From NCBI GenBank assembly GCA_934526185.1, contig CAKTAA010000083.1, forward strand, positions 1-9,315: a DNA stretch of 9,315 nt. The letters are read 5' to 3'. This document shows positions 5,537-9,315 of the stretch, piece after piece. Numbering within the stretch: position 1 is the stretch's first letter; each line of letters begins with the position of its first letter. The notes under the pieces are model-generated. The model did no database searches. It was not told where the DNA came from and worked only from the letters and a program-made list of their open reading frames with translations. Position numbers and translations under genes: made by a program. The DNA is from an uncultured Eubacteriales bacterium (GTDB taxonomy: Bacteria > Bacillota > Clostridia > Oscillospirales > CAG-272).

Positions 5537-5931
5537 CTGCTGTCGATACGTTAATCAGGTATTTCCGTTCATCGGGGAAGCAGCCGGATGATTTTGATTT
5601 GATTGTCACGGGAGATTTGGGCGCGACCGGACATGATATCGCTCTGGAAATGATGCATGCAATGGGGTACAATTTAAGCAAAAATTACAACGACTGCGGA
5701 CTTTTGTTATACAGCAATACGCATCAGGATACGCACAGCGGCGGTTCCGGCTGCGGGTGCAGCGCCTCGGTATTGTGCGGACATATTTTGAATAAATTCC
5801 GAAGCGGGGCATTAAGAGATGTGCTGTTCATCGGTACGGGTGCTTTGATGAGTCCCGGCAGCCTGCTGCAGGGATTGAGTATTCCCGGAATTGCGCATCT
5901 TGTACGGATTACCCAAAACAGACTTAGCTGA
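5521..5931 (+). pseudogene. spoVAD: spoVAD, C-terminal fragment (5' part separated by the element)
   Basis: The frame encodes the last 130-odd residues of SpoVAD, a thiolase-fold protein of the SpoVA complex that binds dipicolinic acid and helps load it into the forespore. Recognisable parts are SPAAVDTLIRYF, DDFDLIVTGDLGATGHD, NYNDCGLLLY, GGSGCGCSASVLCGH, and TGALMSPGSLLQG plus IPGIAHLV at the end. Comparison with the roughly 338-residue family shows that about the first 205 residues are missing. The frame has no ribosome binding site and only a TTG at its edge, so the fragment is probably not made as a protein from here. It contains no internal stops, which suggests the break is recent or reversible. 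The missing 5' part should lie left of the window, beyond the other end of the element. The downstream spoVAE follows after 13 bases, as expected for the spoVA operon. Confidence 0.88.
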
Positions 5932-5944
5932 AAGGAGAACACAG

Positions 5945-6298
5945 ATGAATTGGGTATATACTTTTATCATAGGCGGCGTCCTATGCGTAATAGCCCAGAT
6001 ACTGATTGATAAGACCAAGATGACACCGGCGAGAATATTGGTGCTTTATGTAACCGCCGGTGTCATCTTAACGGCGTTTGGCTGGTATCAGCCGTTGGTT
6101 GATCTGGCAGGATGCGGTGCAACAACGCCTTTAACAGGCTTTGGGTATTCACTAGCGAAGGGAGTCGAGAAAGCGGTTGAGGAAAGAGGACTGATAGGCG
6201 CATTGACCGGCGGGCTGACGGGAGCCGCAGGCGGTATTGCTGCAGCCGTTACTTTTGGATACTTGACGGCTTTATTATTCCGAAGCAAACCGAAATAA
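5945..6298 (+). CDS. spoVAE: SpoVAE, stage V sporulation membrane protein
   Basis: The 117-residue product has the length and look of SpoVAE (SpoVAEB), a small integral membrane protein of the SpoVA dipicolinic-acid channel complex in the inner spore membrane. The ATG at 5945 has AAAGGAGA about seven bases upstream. Hydrophobic segments are at about 3-20 (VYTFIIGGVLCVIAQILI), 29-46, and 84-112 (glycine/alanine-rich, LTGGLTGAAGGIAAAV). The central motif AGCGATTPLTGFGYSLAKGV is typical of the family. The gene is intact. It normally sits in a sigma-G-dependent operon downstream of spoVAD; here the element separates it from that promoter, and a strong rightward terminator lies at 4603-4635. I see no convincing promoter immediately upstream, so expression would need element excision or a promoter I have not recognised. 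Confidence 0.93.
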   Translation: MNWVYTFIIGGVLCVIAQILIDKTKMTPARILVLYVTAGVILTAFGWYQPLVDLAGCGATTPLTGFGYSLAKGVEKAVEERGLIGALTGGLTGAAGGIAAAVTFGYLTALLFRSKPK

Positions 6299-6387
6299 TC
6301 AAATAAAGAATTAACGGAAATAATTGCAGTAAGAGCATCAGTTGCAGCATTCAGAAACTGTGGGGCGATGTCCTCCGTTTTCTTTTG

Positions 6388-6431
6388 AAAAAAAAACAGG
6401 CGATGGAACAAATCTTATTTGTTCCATCGCC
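6388..6431 (-). terminator. Terminator of the leftward carbohydrate cluster
   Basis: GGCGATGGAACAAAT (6399-6413) and ATTTGTTCCATCGCC (6417-6431) are perfect 15-base arms with a three-base loop CTT. On the minus strand the stem is followed by CTG and nine T (complement of the A run at 6388-6396). It lies 14 bases after the amidohydrolase stop codon. In the spoVAE direction it has no T run, so it ends the leftward transcript chiefly. Confidence 0.9.
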
Positions 6432-6445
6432 CTCTGCTATTGTAT

Positions 6446-7525
6446 TCAGATTCCGTTTTGCCTTCTGACTTCATTCAAGAGACGAAGAGCATTGTCACGG
6501 AAAATATTATCAATTTCCTTTCGCGTCAGATGCATACGTTCTGCTGCATCCCGAAAAGCCTTGATTTCCTCGTACATAAAAAATGTAATGGTTTCCGCTT
6601 CCTTTTCTGTGCATTCCCGCATGTGGCTTTCCCCTGTAAGATCTCCGTACATATGAGGAGGCACAATGTTGATATAGGAACCGTTTTCAACGATTCTGTG
6701 TGTACGCAGCCGAAGAATAGGAAGATCGCTGCCAAACATGATGTGATCATTCGGCACAGCGTCAAACAGGCGGCAGAACACATCTGCATTGCAGTTGGCG
6801 CTGATATCGAAATATAAGCCTCGCGCGATCGAAGGCTTGAGTACTTCGAAAGCATCTCCGATGTCTTCCAGCGCATAAGCGCGTCCGACATGGGCGATGA
6901 TCAGCTTTATGTCAGGATAATGTTCTGTAATTTCATTTATCTGCTTCAAATTCAGCGGATCACGAAGCCGCTGTGCACGGGGAATATGAAGCATTACCGT
7001 CATTTTTTTCGCATTGATGACTTCCAGATGCTTGTGCGGCAGAAAATCATAGATACAGATATCGTTGACCGGGATGTTCTGCGGAGACATGCCGAGATAT
7101 GGCTTACAGCCTAAATAGTCTCCTGTATCCAGATAGGATTTCAGTTCGTCGGCACTCCATTCCGGATTCAGGAAAAGCAGTGCAGGATATCCCTCCTGCT
7201 TAGCGCATTCAGCTACATAGCCGTTACATAGAGGGAAATTATCGCCGTGGTTCAGATATGAAAACATAAGCGGCGTAACTTTTTTGCCGGGGAACATCAA
7301 ACGGTAGGTTTCCTTCAGATCTTCAATGGAATTGTCAGCAGCGACAAGATCCGGCCAGGAGGTATTTCGAGATTCTTGCTTTGCCTTACTGTCAATCATG
7401 TCAAGACGATAGACGTGCGTGTGAAAATCGACAAGTTCATCCGGCATAAAATCTTTCAGATAAGTTTCGTAAAACCATGTATCGTAAGGGGTAACCGCAA
7501 ACAGCGGTTGATTTACATTTCTCAT
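6446..7525 (-). CDS. Amidohydrolase-2 family metal-dependent hydrolase
   Basis: The 359-residue protein fits the amidohydrolase_2 (ACMSD-like) TIM-barrel family. Visible metal or catalytic motifs are VDFHTHVY (His35, His37), VMLHIPRAQ (His180), LIIAHVGRAY (His212) and HIMFGSDLP (Asp267), which together make a complete active site. The start at 7525 has AGAAAGGA about nine bases upstream. Members of this family hydrolyse or decarboxylate small cyclic or carboxylated compounds; the specific substrate is not readable. It lies 41 bases after the FGGY kinase on the same strand and is the last gene before a strong terminator, so it belongs to the same operon as the kinase and the Gfo/Idh/MocA gene. 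A lactonase or sugar-derivative hydrolase role would fit that company, but this is inference. There is no signal peptide; the enzyme should be cytoplasmic. Confidence 0.85.
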   Translation of the reverse strand: MRNVNQPLFAVTPYDTWFYETYLKDFMPDELVDFHTHVYRLDMIDSKAKQESRNTSWPDLVAADNSIEDLKETYRLMFPGKKVTPLMFSYLNHGDNFPLCNGYVAECAKQEGYPALLFLNPEWSADELKSYLDTGDYLGCKPYLGMSPQNIPVNDICIYDFLPHKHLEVINAKKMTVMLHIPRAQRLRDPLNLKQINEITEHYPDIKLIIAHVGRAYALEDIGDAFEVLKPSIARGLYFDISANCNADVFCRLFDAVPNDHIMFGSDLPILRLRTHRIVENGSYINIVPPHMYGDLTGESHMRECTEKEAETITFFMYEEIKAFRDAAERMHLTRKEIDNIFRDNALRLLNEVRRQNGI

Positions 7526-7566
7526 ACTAGTATCCTTTCTGAAACGGGGAGGGAAAACGGCATAGT

Positions 7567-9081
7567 TTATTCATGCCGTTCGGACCATTCAAGTGAGATA
7601 ACTGCTTCAGCGTTTCTTTTAAATGTTTCAAAACCTTTTTGATACAGCTCGTGTGTTTGAGCGTTGGGCATTACGGTAGAGTAACGCTGCGCAAAGCTTT
7701 GGTATCCGGAGGCAGGAGAGCCGAACAGACCGACACCGCATCCGGCAAGAATGGCCGCACCCATGCATGCGGTATCACTTACACCGGGAATCACTACGGA
7801 TTTGCCGGTGATATCTGCTATGATCTGCGTCCAAAGCCGGCTTCTTGAAGCACCGCCGAGCATATGAAGCTGTGCATCAGGGTGCCCCCCACTCAGCCTT
7901 TCCTTTGCCTCAAGAATCCAGTTTACCTGATATCCGATGGCTTCCATGACCGCACGCGCCATGTGGAAACGGTTGTGCGCCAGATCCAGTCCGACAAAAG
8001 CGCCTTTGGCCGCCGCGTTAACACGCGGGGAAGGGGAACCGGTAAAATACGGATAAAAATACAATCCGTCTGCCCCGGGAAGAATATCTGCTGCACCCTC
8101 GTCCAGTTCAGCAAATGTCATTTTCTGCCCGTCTGACGTCAAAACACTATTTCGCAGCCATTCTAAACAGACACCTCCGCTCGAAATAGAGGCAATGGAT
8201 CCATATTTACCTGCAACCGGATGTATACTTTGTGAAAAAGTCGCATTATTGTCATAGCAGAGACTGCTGCCAACATATAGGACAACCCATGCGGTTCCGG
8301 TCGCAAGGATACAGTCCCCGTCGTCCAGAGCACCCGCACCGACAGCAACGCAGTATTGATCATGTCCGCCGGCAACAACCGGCGTACCGACGGCAAGTCC
8401 GGTCTGTTCAGCCGCTTCGGATTTAAGCTTTCCGGCACATGTACCGGATAACTGTACGCCTGCTAGTCTGTCTTCTGATAGGTCAAGCAAATTCAAAATC
8501 TTATCGTCATAGCGCATGGTGTTGATATTGAACAGATTGGTAATACCGGCACTTGAGGGATCTATTACAGGCTTTCCGGTCAGCCGCATAATGATAAAAT
8601 CAATTGCTGACAGGAAATAAGCGCCCTTTTCGAAGGTGCTTCGTTCATTGTCCCTCAGCCATTGGATATAATTTGCATTGAGGCCGTTTCCGAGACTCCA
8701 GCCGGTTGTTTTATAGAAATAATTCTGAGGAAGCTGCTTCTGAAACCACGCATGCTGTTGCTCCCCTCTTCCGTCGAGCCAGACAATGGCAGGGCGCAGC
8801 GGCGTTCCATCCTTGTCTGTTACGACAAGGCTTCCTCCCTGAGAGGAAAAACCGATGGCTGCTACACGCGACGGATCCTCCAGATCTTTGACGCATTCAT
8901 GAATGACAAAGATAACAGCTTCATACCATTCTTCTGCGTTTTGCTCTGCGTAAAACGCCTGACTGCTGCTGGTTTCATACCCGCAATACGCACTGTTGAG
9001 AACTGTTCCGGCGCTGTCGGTCAAAATTCCCTTTGTTCCTGTTGTGCCAATGTCGATGCCAAGCAATAATTGTTCCTGCAT
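7567..9081 (-). CDS. FGGY-family carbohydrate kinase (xylulokinase-like)
   Basis: The 504-residue protein phosphorylates a sugar or polyol with ATP. Family hallmarks: N-terminal phosphate-binding LLGIDIGTTGTKGILTD with Asp10; PLRPAIVWLDGRG in the substrate region; the catalytic-base segment GGHDQYCVAVGAG with Asp241; and the C-terminal FGGY signature GGASRSRLWTQIIADITG from residue 409. Length is usual for the family. AAAAGGAG lies nine bases before the ATG. The segment where xylulokinases read ISGQMHG has GFSSQGG here, so I do not assign xylulose as substrate; gluconate, ribulose, erythritol or another polyol are also possible. The kinase sits between a Gfo/Idh/MocA-type dehydrogenase upstream and an amidohydrolase downstream, all leftward with short gaps (73 and 41 bases). 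This suggests a pathway that oxidises or opens a sugar derivative and then phosphorylates it. Confidence 0.93.
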   Translation of the reverse strand: MQEQLLLGIDIGTTGTKGILTDSAGTVLNSAYCGYETSSSQAFYAEQNAEEWYEAVIFVIHECVKDLEDPSRVAAIGFSSQGGSLVVTDKDGTPLRPAIVWLDGRGEQQHAWFQKQLPQNYFYKTTGWSLGNGLNANYIQWLRDNERSTFEKGAYFLSAIDFIIMRLTGKPVIDPSSAGITNLFNINTMRYDDKILNLLDLSEDRLAGVQLSGTCAGKLKSEAAEQTGLAVGTPVVAGGHDQYCVAVGAGALDDGDCILATGTAWVVLYVGSSLCYDNNATFSQSIHPVAGKYGSIASISSGGVCLEWLRNSVLTSDGQKMTFAELDEGAADILPGADGLYFYPYFTGSPSPRVNAAAKGAFVGLDLAHNRFHMARAVMEAIGYQVNWILEAKERLSGGHPDAQLHMLGGASRSRLWTQIIADITGKSVVIPGVSDTACMGAAILAGCGVGLFGSPASGYQSFAQRYSTVMPNAQTHELYQKGFETFKRNAEAVISLEWSERHE

Positions 9082-9134
9082 TCGGTTAAACTCCTTTTCG
9101 GATAAAAGTCATCTTAAATAAAATTTATAGCTGC

Positions 9135-9173
9135 ATATTTCCTCGGAAATATATTTATTCGCCGATTTCCGAG
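9135..9173 (-). repeat. Overlapping inverted repeats at the gene boundary
   Basis: ATATTTCC (9135-9142) and GGAAATAT (9145-9152) form an 18-bp palindrome. The sequence CTCGGAAAT (9142-9150), which includes its right half, is also an exact inverted match to ATTTCCGAG (9165-9173) inside the end of the upstream gene. The two pairings cannot form together in one RNA. They lie between the dehydrogenase stop and the kinase ribosome binding site. A binding site or a processing/attenuation structure is possible. Confidence 0.4.
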
Positions 9174-9315
9174 AGATAAACAATCCGACCGCCCTCGTCG
9201 CGGCTTCTGATACCTGCTATGATCAGCTTCATCAGTTCCACGGTCTGTGAAAAAGGAAAGGGTTCTTCTCCGGTTCTGAGCCAGTGTACAAAAAGATCGA
9301 GCTGTTTTTTAAAAG
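9155..9315 (-). CDS. Gfo/Idh/MocA-type oxidoreductase, C-terminal end (runs off the right edge)
   Basis: Only the last 52 residues are in the window, ending SEIGE with TAA at 9157-9155. The visible stretch, QLDLFVHWLRTGEEPFPF followed by a helix (TVELMKLIIAGIRSRDEG) and GRIVYLSE, matches the usual C-terminal pattern of Gfo/Idh/MocA NAD(P)-dependent dehydrogenases (F...L.TGE.P..S...A......A...S...G..V.L). These act on sugars and inositols. The nucleotide-binding part is outside the window, so this is a family-level call from a short segment. It is the gene upstream of the FGGY kinase on the same strand, with a 73-base gap, and probably shares its operon and catabolic pathway. Confidence 0.65.
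   Translation of the reverse strand, partial: FKKQLDLFVHWLRTGEEPFPFSQTVELMKLIIAGIRSRDEGGRIVYLSEIGE

Noticed and set aside
5521..5931. A complete short SpoVAD-like gene starting at TTG 5521
   Set aside because: No ribosome binding site, no N-terminal half of the thiolase fold, and homology starts abruptly inside a conserved motif; a truncated gene is the better explanation.
6342..6891. Several ORFs overlapping the amidohydrolase in other frames
   Set aside because: The amidohydrolase frame carries all metal-binding motifs in order; the others have no motif and no start signals.
8662..9069. 135-residue forward ORF antisense to the FGGY kinase
   Set aside because: Mirror frame of a well-conserved kinase N terminus; no ribosome binding site or family pattern.

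Overview
The window looks like a spore-forming member of the Clostridia (Bacillota). The signs are a spoVA locus, strong purine-rich ribosome binding sites, AT-rich DNA, a large serine recombinase of the type common in clostridial integrative elements, and a downstream sugar-catabolism gene cluster. I cannot name the genus from the sequence.

The window has two parts that meet near position 5,520-5,530. Left of that point is AT-rich DNA that reads as the right-hand portion of a mobile element. From left to right it holds: two leftward, translationally coupled small genes (1-669) that resemble each other and loosely resemble ParR-type ribbon-helix-helix DNA-binding proteins; a 1.4 kb stretch with no convincing gene but many inverted and degenerate direct repeats (670-2150); a 43-residue ORF with a strong ribosome binding site (2151-2282); a DUF6870-like small protein (2532-2804); a 569-residue large serine recombinase (2889-4598) with a promoter embedded in an inverted repeat; a strong terminator; and a leftward nucleotidyltransferase-like gene (4635-5291) with its own consensus promoter.

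Right of the junction is less AT-rich chromosomal DNA. It starts in the middle of spoVAD: only about the last 40% of that gene remains, in frame and without a proper start. An apparently intact spoVAE (5945-6298) follows. On the opposite strand is a carbohydrate cluster read leftward: the end of a Gfo/Idh/MocA-type dehydrogenase (9155-9315), an FGGY carbohydrate kinase (7567-9081) and an amidohydrolase-2 family hydrolase (6446-7525). It ends at a perfect 15-bp stem terminator facing spoVAE.

The most interesting reading is that a serine-recombinase element of more than 5.5 kb is inserted in spoVAD, splitting a protein of the spore dipicolinic-acid channel complex and separating spoVAE from its usual upstream operon promoter. 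Whether excision restores spoVAD, as with the sigK skin element, cannot be decided here because the left end of the element is outside the window. A second point of interest is the gene-poor, repeat-dense region at 733-2150, which could be a partition, origin, transfer or RNA locus of the element.
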